This document shows, piece by piece, positions 43,210 through 51,465 of a stretch of 64,000 bases of DNA. Source of the DNA: Phycisphaerales bacterium UBA7800. Lineage in GTDB: Bacteria; Planctomycetota; Phycisphaerae; Phycisphaerales; Phycisphaeraceae. The stretch's first letter is position 1, and each line of letters opens with the position of its first letter. The stretch covers positions 78,134 to 142,133 of the forward strand of contig DLCK01000072.1 in assembly GCA_002480565.1 (NCBI GenBank), read 5' to 3'. The position numbers and the translations under genes are program-made. Under the pieces are notes generated by a model. The model did not search any database, had not been told where the DNA came from, and saw only the letters and a list, made by a program, of their open reading frames with translations.

Positions 43210-44886
43210 CTACTTGATAGTCTGCACATTCAGGACACTTTGCTTGTCAAACTGTTGAGGCGTGTCCACATTTTTAAAATGGTTGTTTTTCAAAGTCACC
43301 TGACGCGTGCCATAGAAATTAATCCCAAGCGCTGCATCTTTGAAAGTGCAATCCTTGACGGTGATATGTCCCATGTATGGCAAGTCGCTGCCCCAAGTCC
43401 GGGCTGCTAGCATCCCCAACGCATTGTTGCGTTTGACCCAACCACTATCGATAAATGTGGTACGACTGACAGTGACATCCTGCGGGAACATCCCTTCACC
43501 TTCATTGATCGCAGCACCAATCATCAAGGCTGGATACATGATGTTGTCATAGGTACAGTCTTGGATCAAAGCATGTGAGTTCCGCAGAATGCTGGCGCTA
43601 CCGGCAATGGCTCGGAAGTGACTGTTCTTTAGTTCATAGTGTTCGATATCCCAACCCCAAACTGTCACCAAAGTGTCTTGGGTCACAAATGAGGGGATCG
43701 GTTTATCAAGTGTGATGACGAATTGGGAATCACTGACACCTCGCTGAATATCACATGATTTTAAAATACGACTCTCAGGTTGATCCTTGTCCCAGAAAGT
43801 CAGTTTAGTGTCCAGCGGGATTTTCCATGCTGTGCTGTATTTCTTTTTGCACAGCAGTTGGATATCAGACTGTTTTTCAATCACCTTCAAAAATGAGCCA
43901 TGCACATTCTGCCCATCCCAGCGGACACCTTCAATGAACATGTCGTCAATGACAACCTTGCCAGAGCATGCATAGAGTTTCCATCCATCACGTGGGCTGG
44001 TAGCCAGTTGATTGTTATCCGAACGGACTACGATTCGATCCGCTGTGATGTTGTGACACAACTGAGTACACATGGCAAACCCAGCGGCATTGGTGGTCCA
44101 GAGATTGGATAACGTCAGATCATTGGCATTGAAAAACAGAACCTGATACCCCCAGAATCCGTTATGCCAGGATAATCCATCCCCCATCTGAACCTTGCTG
44201 GCAATTGAATGACTGGGTAGTCTCATCAAACGTTGAGCATCATCACCGACAACTTGCCATGACAGTTCTTTGCGATTCTTGTTCACATCATTACCGAAAG
44301 TCAGACTCGGTTGCTGCTTTAGTCGCCTGGTTTTGATATCCCAGGTATTCATGCAGTATGCCCCCATCCCATCGACACGTGGCAGGTCATCAAAAATGCG
44401 CACGGTGAGAGATTGTTCATCCAACGCCACCACTTCACCTGCGGTTGCATACTGCGGATCATTATCAAACAGCAGGTTTCGGACGGTCATCCGTTGACAA
44501 TTGGTCACCGAAAACAACGTGCCAATACCTTTGTTATTGGTATAAAAGTCATTGTTGCGTACCAGCTTTGTTGCAGGTTTGCCATGTTCATCGGTGACAC
44601 CTTGGACGGTCAAATCATCAATGTCGATCAGTTTGATTCCGTTGCGATCAATGTCATATCGTCCAGCATCAAATTGCAGTATCTTTGCGCCGGATTGTTT
44701 GAGATGCTTGATCGCTTTGATGATTGCTGTGGTGTCATCCTGCCCATCGTTGGGGATGGCACCAAAGTCTTTCACATGAATCGGCATGACTGCCGTGGGT
44801 GTCGTGGACATTTCAACCGCCTGTACAACAGTGACTGCGCTGATCCCAAAGAAGATCAGGCCAATCGTTTTTAAGAAAATAAACAT
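43210..44886 (-). CDS. Secreted right-handed beta-helix protein, pectate-lyase-superfamily type
   Basis: 558 residues. Signal peptide (MFIFLKTIGLIFFGISAVTVVQA), then the pectate_lyase_3-type entry VKDFGAIPNDGQDDTTAIIKAIKHLKQSG, followed by many parallel-helix coils (NLLFDNDPQY, IVVRSDNNQL, LKNSHFRAIAGSASILRNSHALIQDCTYDN, ITVKDCTFKDAALGINFYGTRQVTLKNNHF). Could be a polygalacturonase-like hydrolase, a lyase or an alginate/pectin epimerase; catalytic residues were not identified. ATG 44886 has AAGGAA 6 nt upstream. It is the third gene of a minus-strand LacI, pseudopilin, beta-helix run and so presumably repressed by that LacI. Confidence 0.75.
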   Translation of the reverse strand: MFIFLKTIGLIFFGISAVTVVQAVEMSTTPTAVMPIHVKDFGAIPNDGQDDTTAIIKAIKHLKQSGAKILQFDAGRYDIDRNGIKLIDIDDLTVQGVTDEHGKPATKLVRNNDFYTNNKGIGTLFSVTNCQRMTVRNLLFDNDPQYATAGEVVALDEQSLTVRIFDDLPRVDGMGAYCMNTWDIKTRRLKQQPSLTFGNDVNKNRKELSWQVVGDDAQRLMRLPSHSIASKVQMGDGLSWHNGFWGYQVLFFNANDLTLSNLWTTNAAGFAMCTQLCHNITADRIVVRSDNNQLATSPRDGWKLYACSGKVVIDDMFIEGVRWDGQNVHGSFLKVIEKQSDIQLLCKKKYSTAWKIPLDTKLTFWDKDQPESRILKSCDIQRGVSDSQFVITLDKPIPSFVTQDTLVTVWGWDIEHYELKNSHFRAIAGSASILRNSHALIQDCTYDNIMYPALMIGAAINEGEGMFPQDVTVSRTTFIDSGWVKRNNALGMLAARTWGSDLPYMGHITVKDCTFKDAALGINFYGTRQVTLKNNHFKNVDTPQQFDKQSVLNVQTIK

Positions 44887-44928
44887 CAAACATTCCTTGT
44901 TGGATCATCCGAGTGAACCGTTGTGTTT

Positions 44929-45699
44929 TTATTTGTATCCGCCGTACCAGAAGTCGCGTGATTTTTGAGCGGTATAGCTTGCATCATTGACGATGTCTGC
45001 CATGCTGCTGTAGCTTTCCGGATTGGCATGTCCGTCGAGATAGGAGATGTTGACCGTCTTGCCGTTACCGTGTCGGTTTTCCTTGTAAAACGGTGATCCA
45101 TTCATCATTGCAGAGAAGGATGATCGGTATTGGAAATAGGTGCTGTTATCGCTGAGCGTTTGTGTCGGGCCGTCGACGATCAAAGCGGTCTTACCCGGCT
45201 TGACGATTGAGCCGAATCGCGTGAACTGCTTGTACTTGTTACCGGGCACAATAAACCAGCCTGGTTGAAATCGAACATTGCACTGATAGGGACGCGTACT
45301 GCTTTGGGTGGGTGCATCCTGTGCTGAGGGACAGTTGAGGATTGTCCCCTGCCAGGGTGCTGCTGAGAAAATGTCGGTTCCTGTGATTGTATTGCCAGTG
45401 GTTGGATGCTTGATGGGCGTCCCCATATGGTGGACCAGCGTGTACTGCCAGAACCATGTGTTGGTGCCTGCAAGATCTTTGGATGCAGCAAGAACAATGC
45501 AACTGTTATTGTCCGTCCCATAGCTGAAAGACGCAGCCATCAATCCGCGGAGATTGCTTAAGCACTGCAGGTCTCTGGCGGATTTTCGTGCAGCGCCCAA
45601 TGCTGGGAGCAGAATGGCGATGAGCAATGCGATGATGGAAATCACCACGAGTAATTCGATAAGTGTGAATGCTGATTGTCGTTGTTGGCTGTGATTCAT
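44929..45699 (-). CDS. Prepilin-like protein (N-terminal methylation motif), module 3
   Basis: 256 residues. Leader MNHSQQRQSA then FTLIELLVVISIIALLIAILLPAL with Glu at +5 and Ala before the cleavage point, followed by GAARKSARDLQCLSNLRGLM. The C-terminus carries RHGNGKTVNISYLDGHANPESY, the same DGHA ending as the other two pilin-like proteins in the window. ATG 45699 follows GGATGAG by 8 nt. It lies between a lacI gene and the beta-helix enzyme gene, spaced for co-transcription (gap 42 bp to the enzyme). Confidence 0.88.
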   Translation of the reverse strand: MNHSQQRQSAFTLIELLVVISIIALLIAILLPALGAARKSARDLQCLSNLRGLMAASFSYGTDNNSCIVLAASKDLAGTNTWFWQYTLVHHMGTPIKHPTTGNTITGTDIFSAAPWQGTILNCPSAQDAPTQSSTRPYQCNVRFQPGWFIVPGNKYKQFTRFGSIVKPGKTALIVDGPTQTLSDNSTYFQYRSSFSAMMNGSPFYKENRHGNGKTVNISYLDGHANPESYSSMADIVNDASYTAQKSRDFWYGGYK

Positions 45700-45731
45700 T
45701 GTGTACTCATCCATCTTGAATAATGGGAGGG

Positions 45732-46766
45732 TTAACGCGCTCGCTGGGTTGATCCGCGAACAATTAATTGGGTTTTTGTTTTAATCACCTTGGATGCGGT
45801 ATTAGGATTTTTAATCTGCTCTAGCAACAGGTCAACAAGTTGCTGAGCTATATCCTGCATCGGTTCATGTACAACGGTGACGCCCGGACGCAACCAGGGG
45901 GTAAAACTGTTTTCATCAAATGATGCGATGGCAAGGTCTTGCCCGACACATCGCCCTGCTTTTTCTGCTCCTGCATACACCGCAGGCGTCGCAATCGCGT
46001 TATGCACGATCAACACATTAATCTGCGGATGGTCTTTGAGTAATGCGATCGTCTGTTGATACCAATGCTCCATCGACTTGGATTCTTCAGCGGGATACCA
46101 CCATTTGTCCGGACACCTCAGGCCGTGAACATGCATAGCTTGGTGCAACATGCGCGTCCGAGGATGCTCAAGTTCATCGACATGGGGCAATTGCTGCGGT
46201 TGAATGAGCAGGCCGACTTTGTCCCAGCCCTGTTCTTTGAGATGGGCAACCAACTGTGTCACGCCATGCTCATAATCCACACTGACATGGCTGTACTCGC
46301 CAGTTGGCTTGCCCTGATTCTGATGGCGGAGGATAAATGGTGCAGCCAGTGGCACATCCAGATAATCGTCATCGCCATCCCAAAGCCCTTCGAGCGCGAT
46401 AATGCCATCGACAGATTTTTGAGGCAGCCACGCCAGGAGATTGCGTTGGCGGTCACGTGACGCGCCGGTCTCCATAGGCAGGCAGGTGTAACCGTTGTCC
46501 CACAGTCGCTGTTGAATCAATGACGCATAGTGACCATAAAACGGGTTGGACAGATCGTTGAGGATCACCCCGATATTGTGTGTTTTGCCTGTGGCCAAGA
46601 CCTGAGCAGCACGACGTGGGACATAGCCCATCTCCCGAGCAATGGATTCTATTTTCTGCCTCGTGGCCTGTGATACGCGATTGTAATGCCGACCATTGAG
46701 TACCAGTGAAACCGTGGCTTCGGAAGTGTTGGCTTTAGCTGAAATATCTTTAAGTGTTGCCGACAT
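45732..46766 (-). CDS. LacI-family transcriptional regulator, module 3
   Basis: 344 residues. HTH ATLKDISAKANTSEATVSLVLNGRHYNRVSQATRQKI, hinge YVPRRAAQVLATGKTHNIGVILND, effector domain (VDGIIALEGLWD, GWDKVGLLIQPQ, VGQDLAIASFDEN). Start ATG 46766; an in-frame TTG further up lies inside the promoter. Its promoter is well formed (TTAACA, 17 bp, TACAAT on the minus strand, 46812 to 46784) and an operator-like GTTAAGCGGTTAAC covers the -35 box, so it is likely autorepressed. It heads the operon with the pseudopilin and beta-helix genes. Confidence 0.93.
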   Translation of the reverse strand: MSATLKDISAKANTSEATVSLVLNGRHYNRVSQATRQKIESIAREMGYVPRRAAQVLATGKTHNIGVILNDLSNPFYGHYASLIQQRLWDNGYTCLPMETGASRDRQRNLLAWLPQKSVDGIIALEGLWDGDDDYLDVPLAAPFILRHQNQGKPTGEYSHVSVDYEHGVTQLVAHLKEQGWDKVGLLIQPQQLPHVDELEHPRTRMLHQAMHVHGLRCPDKWWYPAEESKSMEHWYQQTIALLKDHPQINVLIVHNAIATPAVYAGAEKAGRCVGQDLAIASFDENSFTPWLRPGVTVVHEPMQDIAQQLVDLLLEQIKNPNTASKVIKTKTQLIVRGSTQRAR

Positions 46767-46783
46767 AGTTGTTAAACCTAAAT

Positions 46784-46865
46784 ATTGTATTGACAAACCA
46801 CGATCGTGTTAAGCGGTTAACTTATTTAATCGTAGACATGGAACCGGACAAGTCAAGCGCTTAAC
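46784..46865 (-). promoter_or_regulatory. lacI promoter with two GTTAAGCGCTTAAC-type operators
   Basis: Minus-strand -35 TTAACA (46807-46812) and -10 TACAAT (46784-46789) with 17-bp spacing. Operator 1, GTTAAGCGGTTAAC (46808-46821), overlaps the -35; operator 2, GTCAAGCGCTTAAC (46852-46865), is centred 44 bp further upstream (about four helical turns). Each differs by one base from the palindrome GTTAAGCGCTTAAC, with the central CG of LacI operators. Confidence 0.7.
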
Positions 46866-46872
46866 ATAAGTT

Positions 46873-46907
46873 AAAAAAAACTCACCCGGATCTGATTCCA
46901 AGTGAGT
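46873..46907 (-). terminator. Terminator of ahbC (minus strand)
   Basis: On the minus strand ACTCACTTGG and CCGGGTGAGT form a 10-bp stem with two G-U pairs, loop of 8, then eight Us (46873-46880). It separates ahbC from the lacI promoter. Confidence 0.8.
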
Positions 46908-46938
46908 CATTGGGCTGAAAATTGAGCTTGTATGAAGA

Positions 46939-48150
46939 TCACACCGGCTCGCCAGCAATTTCCTCGTCGGTGAGGTAGCATCCGGTGTCGGCTGCCCAGG
47001 GGTTGCCGGTGCTGATTTCGGCACGGGCGCGGAGACTGCCACCGCAGACATTTTTGAATCGACAAGTAGCGCATCGGCCTTCGAGCTTGTCGGTTCGGTC
47101 TTTGAGTCCTGCCATGATGGGGTCGGAGGTGTCCTGCCAGATTTCGGAGAACGGGCGATCCTTCACACAGCCAAAGGTACGGAACATGGAGAACTGGTCA
47201 GCATGGACATTGCCAAAGAAGTCGATATCCGCGATGCCCACACCGGATGAATACTTCGCCCCGCCGTTCCACTTGAGCATCTCCAAGACCTGATCGGCTC
47301 TTGGATGGTTTTCCTCTTTCATCTTCATGTACAGGTACGGCCCGTCGCAGTGGTTGTCGACAGTGAGAATTTCAACACGTTTACCTGCATCATGAAATGC
47401 CTTGGTGCGCCGGATGATTGTGTCCATGGCGTTGCGTGACGTTTGGTGATCCATGGCATTGAGATCGACACCTCGTCCTGCTGGGCAAAGGTGATAGAAG
47501 CAGGCACGATTGATTTCTTCGCGGTCGATAAAGTCAAAAATACCGTCAAGATCTTCGCAGGTATGCCGGGTCAAGGTAAGTCTCAGGCCGACCTTTTGGC
47601 CGACATCCACGCAATGCTTAAAGCCTTTCATGGTACGGTTAAATGCACCTTTCATGCCACGGAATTCATCATGAATTTTGGCATGAGCACTGTCGAGACT
47701 GATACCAACATAAGCGAAGTTCAAGTCTTTGAGCTTTTGAGCGGTATCGCGGTCAATGAGCGTACCGTTGGTTGACAGAACCACGTGCAGCTTTTTGGAT
47801 CGTGCATACTCAGCGAGTTCAAAGATGTCTGGCCGAACCAGTGGCTCACCGCCGGAGAGCAGCAGCGCGGGGACTTTGTACTCCGCAAGGTTGTCGATGA
47901 GTTCTTTGCCCTGCTCGGTGGTCAGTTCATCAGGATACTTAAGCGCTTCGGAGTTGGTGTAACAGTGAACGCACTTGAGATTGCAGGTGCGCGTTACGTT
48001 CCAGACGACAATCGGGCGTCGTTCTTTGGCGGACTTGGCGACAGCCATCCGCTGATGTTCAGGCGGATCGATCTGGGTAATGGCTCGACCATAGCGATGA
48101 GGTGTACTGGGTGTTTCCAGGCCACAGTAAAGAACACTGATATCGATCAC
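46939..48150 (-). CDS. ahbC: 12,18-didecarboxysiroheme deacetylase AhbC (radical SAM/SPASM)
   Basis: 403 residues. The N-terminal MIDISVLYCG with RYGR is characteristic of AhbC, which removes acetate side chains from didecarboxysiroheme to give Fe-coproporphyrin III in the siroheme route to heme. Radical SAM cluster CNLKCVHC (CxxxCxxC), SGGEPL, and SPASM-type C-terminal cysteines (CATCRFKNVCGG) are present. NirJ of heme d1 synthesis is a close relative; no nirS, nirF or nirN genes are nearby, so AhbC is favoured. GTG start with AAAGGA upstream. Divergent from ahbD, with an FNR-like box between. Confidence 0.88.
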   Translation of the reverse strand: MIDISVLYCGLETPSTPHRYGRAITQIDPPEHQRMAVAKSAKERRPIVVWNVTRTCNLKCVHCYTNSEALKYPDELTTEQGKELIDNLAEYKVPALLLSGGEPLVRPDIFELAEYARSKKLHVVLSTNGTLIDRDTAQKLKDLNFAYVGISLDSAHAKIHDEFRGMKGAFNRTMKGFKHCVDVGQKVGLRLTLTRHTCEDLDGIFDFIDREEINRACFYHLCPAGRGVDLNAMDHQTSRNAMDTIIRRTKAFHDAGKRVEILTVDNHCDGPYLYMKMKEENHPRADQVLEMLKWNGGAKYSSGVGIADIDFFGNVHADQFSMFRTFGCVKDRPFSEIWQDTSDPIMAGLKDRTDKLEGRCATCRFKNVCGGSLRARAEISTGNPWAADTGCYLTDEEIAGEPV

Positions 48151-48250
48151 GGCGGGTTGATCCTTTCTCAGTAGGGCTTCGAATCAGGCCAACGTGGAGG
48201 CACTCGAAACTCAGCTCTTTTGATTATGCAAGTCAGTCAAAGCATTTACC

Positions 48251-48264
48251 TTGACGTAAATCAA
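48251..48264. promoter_or_regulatory. FNR/CRP-family-like box between ahbC and ahbD
   Basis: TTGACGTAAATCAA, one base from the FNR consensus TTGAT-N4-ATCAA. It lies 101 bp upstream of ahbC and 79 bp upstream of ahbD; relative to a possible ahbD -10 (TAATAT, 48308-48313) its centre would be near -62, a position used by class I activators. A further half-site TTGAT lies at 48275. Confidence 0.5.
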
Positions 48265-48343
48265 TGATCTGGGGTTGATTCCCAAACTTTTTGAGGTATT
48301 CTTATCTTAATATCTTTTACCAGAAGATGCGAGACCCTACCTC

Positions 48344-49570
48344 ATGAAATTTGATTTACCCCCCGCCATGCACATGCGACCCGGTACGCATCCGGGTGCT
48401 GCTGCCCATCATTCTGCGAGTAGTTCATTGCGTCATCCCGTGAATCACATCCCGACCGCCGGTCAACCCAAGCAGATGCCGATGATGGATTACAAAGCCG
48501 AGGATGTGCATCACAGTCCGTTTTTAGTCTTTTATGAGACAACACGTGCGTGCGATTTGGTTTGTCAGCACTGCCGGGCATGCGCCCAATCTCAGGCACA
48601 TCCCAATCAGATGTCCACGCAAACATCCAAGGCGATGATTGATGAGTTGGCCAAATTCCCCAAACCGCCGCTATTGGTGATGACCGGGGGCGATCCGCTT
48701 AAGCGACATGATATTTACGAACTCATCCGACATGGCAAATCCAAAGGTCTTCGCATTGCGATGACGCCCTCTGCCACGCCGTTGGTCACCGCTAAGGCGA
48801 TTGGCGATCTGCGTGATGCGGGAGTCTCCCGTATGGCGATCAGTCTCGATGGTGCCGACGCCAAAACCCATGACGCGTTCCGTGGCATTGATGGCATTTT
48901 CGAACGTTCACTACGCATCATCAAGGACACCCACGAAGCCGGTCTGCCCATGCAGATCAATACCACGATCACCAAACGCAATCTCCATCAAGTCGATGCC
49001 ATCGCCGAATTGATTAACCGTCCTGGTGTTGTGTTATGGTCGGTGTTCTTCCTGGTCCCCGTAGGTCGTGGTCTTCGTGAACAAGGCATTGAACCTGCGC
49101 AGTATGAACAAGTATTCGAAAGACTTTGGCATCACGCCCAAACCAAGAACTATGGCGTGAAAACCACCGAAGCCCATCACTACCGCCGCTTTGTACTTCA
49201 GCAAAAAGGTGACCCGCAAGCCAACCCCACAGCCCTGGCTGGCAAACCCAAAGTCCAACGAGCACCCATTGGTATCAGTGATGGTAAAGGCGTCATGTTC
49301 ATCAGTCACGTCGGCGATATGTATCCAAGCGGATTCCTGCCAATCAACTGTGGGCACTTCCCTGACAAGTCACCCATCGATGTTTACCAGAATGACATGA
49401 CATTCAAAGACCTGCGAAATCCTGACCAGTTCAGTGGCAAGTGTGGTGTCTGTGAATTCCGAAAAGTCTGTGGCGGCAGTCGCGCCCGTGCCTACGCACT
49501 GACACGTGACCCCTTGGCATCGGAGCCACATTGCGTGTACCTGCCCAAAGCATGGTCCGCGGGCAAGTAA
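48344..49570 (+). CDS. Radical SAM/SPASM protein, probable heme synthase AhbD-like
   Basis: 408 residues. A radical SAM cluster CDLVCQHC follows FLVFYETTRA, then MTGGDPLKRHDIYELI, SLDGADAKTHDAFRG, and SPASM-type cysteines CGVCEFRKVCGGSRARAYA. It belongs to the family near AhbD, which oxidatively decarboxylates Fe-coproporphyrin III to heme b; placement beside ahbC and the fused siroheme decarboxylase supports this, although related radical SAM subfamilies (TIGR04053-like) cannot be excluded. The first ~50 residues are unusual, rich in His, Pro and Met. If a start at the internal Met near residue 48 were used, the extension would disappear; no strong RBS decides. Confidence 0.75.
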   Translation: MKFDLPPAMHMRPGTHPGAAAHHSASSSLRHPVNHIPTAGQPKQMPMMDYKAEDVHHSPFLVFYETTRACDLVCQHCRACAQSQAHPNQMSTQTSKAMIDELAKFPKPPLLVMTGGDPLKRHDIYELIRHGKSKGLRIAMTPSATPLVTAKAIGDLRDAGVSRMAISLDGADAKTHDAFRGIDGIFERSLRIIKDTHEAGLPMQINTTITKRNLHQVDAIAELINRPGVVLWSVFFLVPVGRGLREQGIEPAQYEQVFERLWHHAQTKNYGVKTTEAHHYRRFVLQQKGDPQANPTALAGKPKVQRAPIGISDGKGVMFISHVGDMYPSGFLPINCGHFPDKSPIDVYQNDMTFKDLRNPDQFSGKCGVCEFRKVCGGSRARAYALTRDPLASEPHCVYLPKAWSAGK

Positions 49571-49633
49571 CTTTGTGCCACTGTCGTCAAACATTTTAAA
49601 TCAACCGAAAGCTTAAAGTTACTCAATTCATTT

Positions 49634-49737
49634 TTTACCGCTTAGACGCCATGAAGCTCAGTACAAACCGAGAATAAACCGGTGAATATCTCTGCCTTAT
49701 TTAGCTTGGCGTTCTTGGCGTCTTGGCGGTGAAATAA
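49634..49737. repeat. CGCCAAGACG-family inverted repeat
   Basis: Left arm TTACCGCTTAGACGCC (~49636-49651) pairs with the right arm GGCGTTCTTGGCGTCTTGG (49711-49729) read in reverse. One arm of the same family (CGCCAAGACGCCAAG) recurs at 60831-60866. It lies between ahbD and the ahbAB fusion gene. Confidence 0.6.
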
Positions 49738-49784
49738 TTGATACTGGTTATTCGAAAACCTCAACGGATCAAAGGCAACACCTC

Positions 49785-50825
49785 ATGCCCGAATCACTGA
49801 CACTATGCGACCTTGATGCAAAACTGCTCAACCGCATTCAATCTTCGATCCCCTTAACTGCGACTCCCTTCGCCACACTTGCAGAGGAGTTGGGCGTTGA
49901 CGAGTCGACCTGTATCGAACGCCTGCATGTCTTACGACATGATCTGAATTACATCCGCCAAATCTCGCCCATTTTCGACACCCATGCACTGGGCTATCAA
50001 TCGAGCTTGGTAGCTGCAAAAGTCGCACCTGAAAAAATCGAACATGCAGTCAAAGTCATCAACAGTCATCCGGGCGTGTCCCACAATTACCAACGGGATC
50101 ATGCGTTTAATCTCTGGTACACCGTTGCAGTGAGTCCGGACAGTCCATTGGGGTTGGAGAAAACCGTCGAAAAATTACATGAACTTTCCGGTGCCCAGTC
50201 CACACGATTGCTCCCGACACTTAAGCTTTACAAAATCGGTGTGAAGCTCAACATGGGTAACACCCAAAACGACTCGCCCAAAGCCAACCATTTTACGCAG
50301 GCTGATCGGGATCAGAAATCAACGCCGTTAACGCAATTGGATCGTGAGTTAATCCGTGTCCTGCAACAAGATTTACCCCTTGTTTCAAGACCTTTTAACG
50401 CAATAGCCAAGCAAGTGGGTTGTACCGTGCAGGACTTACTTGATGCCTGTCAACGGTACCTAGACCGCAAACAGATGCGCCGGTTCAGCGCGGTGTTACA
50501 TCATCGCAAAGCAGGTTTTGGTGCCAATGCTATGGGGGTTTGGCAGTGTCCTGAAAACCAAATCGATGAGATGGGAAGCAAGTGTGCAGCCTTTGACGAA
50601 GTAAGTCATTGCTATCACCGCCCTGCTTATGACGACCTGCCCTACACACTCTACACCATGGTGCATGGCAAGACCCCTGAAGATGCGCTAGATGTCTTAA
50701 AGCGCATCCAGAAAGTCACCGGCATCCAAAACTACAGTGCGCTTTGGAGTACCAAAGAATTCAAGAAAGTCCGCGTACAATATTTCACGGATGATCAAGC
50801 GCAGTGGGAAGCACAGAACGGTTAA
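49785..50825 (+). CDS. Siroheme decarboxylase, AhbA-AhbB fusion
   Basis: 346 residues made of two Lrp/AsnC-like halves, each an HTH followed by an alpha-beta domain: ~1-160 with VSHNYQRDHAFNLWYTVA and ~180-340 with VSHCYHRPAYDDLPYTLYTMVHG, the signatures of the two siroheme decarboxylase subunits AhbA/AhbB (NirDL in heme d1 makers). The pair normally forms a heterodimer; here it is one chain joined by a ~25-residue polar linker. It converts siroheme to 12,18-didecarboxysiroheme, the substrate for AhbC, encoded 1.6 kb away. Same strand as ahbD, separated by a palindromic repeat. Confidence 0.87.
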   Translation: MPESLTLCDLDAKLLNRIQSSIPLTATPFATLAEELGVDESTCIERLHVLRHDLNYIRQISPIFDTHALGYQSSLVAAKVAPEKIEHAVKVINSHPGVSHNYQRDHAFNLWYTVAVSPDSPLGLEKTVEKLHELSGAQSTRLLPTLKLYKIGVKLNMGNTQNDSPKANHFTQADRDQKSTPLTQLDRELIRVLQQDLPLVSRPFNAIAKQVGCTVQDLLDACQRYLDRKQMRRFSAVLHHRKAGFGANAMGVWQCPENQIDEMGSKCAAFDEVSHCYHRPAYDDLPYTLYTMVHGKTPEDALDVLKRIQKVTGIQNYSALWSTKEFKKVRVQYFTDDQAQWEAQNG

Positions 50826-50831
50826 TCAAGA

Positions 50832-51407
50832 TCACCTAATTGAATCCCATAATGCATCATCATGTTTGGGAGGAAAATCTCTTGGCAACTTCTCCCATTC
50901 CAAACCGGGACGATTTTTTAAATCCAATACTTTGTCAATTACATCTGAAAATTTGAGAATTGACTTGGGAAATTTATTGTCGAAATATGACGACTTGGTT
51001 TTACCATTTTGGTGTCTTAACAAAACCCATTGAATTCCATCATGCCATTGTCCAATGTACTTTTTTCTTAACCGACGAATTTCATTGCTTTGTAATAATT
51101 TCAGTATCTGAGAAATTTCATCATTGCTTAATTCAAATACCGTTCTTTCCCAAGCAATTGTTTTCCAGGGAACGCCCCTTCTAACAATGACGCATTTTCG
51201 AGTATTAATTCCGACGCGAATTGTTTCAAGTCCTTCTGCGCCACTTCCTCTACCAAACTCTATAAATGTTCTGTCTTTTACAAGCGCATCATTAACTTGA
51301 TGCTGATCATGCGTAAGTACTGTATCGTCGATACAAAAACGACCATCATAAATAAAAATATTTGTCGTCCAGCACAAAATTAAACCGGGCACTAGCAATA
51401 TTGACAT
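50832..51407 (-). CDS. Hypothetical protein with N-terminal membrane segment
   Basis: 191 residues, not recognised. A hydrophobic N-terminus (ILLVPGLILCWTTNIFIY) is followed by a polar, mixed alpha-beta sequence with no known motif. The DNA is visibly more AT-rich than the neighbouring ahb and nadB genes and uses many A/T-ending codons, so it may be a recent acquisition or a fast-evolving gene. It converges with ahbAB (7-bp gap). No repeats or mobile genes flank it. Confidence 0.5.
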   Translation of the reverse strand: MSILLVPGLILCWTTNIFIYDGRFCIDDTVLTHDQHQVNDALVKDRTFIEFGRGSGAEGLETIRVGINTRKCVIVRRGVPWKTIAWERTVFELSNDEISQILKLLQSNEIRRLRKKYIGQWHDGIQWVLLRHQNGKTKSSYFDNKFPKSILKFSDVIDKVLDLKNRPGLEWEKLPRDFPPKHDDALWDSIR

Positions 51408-51465
51408 ACTTCCCCCTGTATCTCTGTGGTTAAGCCATCAAAGCTTGATCACAAAACTCAATCAC

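Noticed and set aside
46939..50825. Heme d1 (nir) biosynthesis cluster
   Set aside because: No nirS, nirF, nirE or nirN nearby, and the LYCG/RYGR N-terminus favours AhbC over NirJ; kept only as an alternative.
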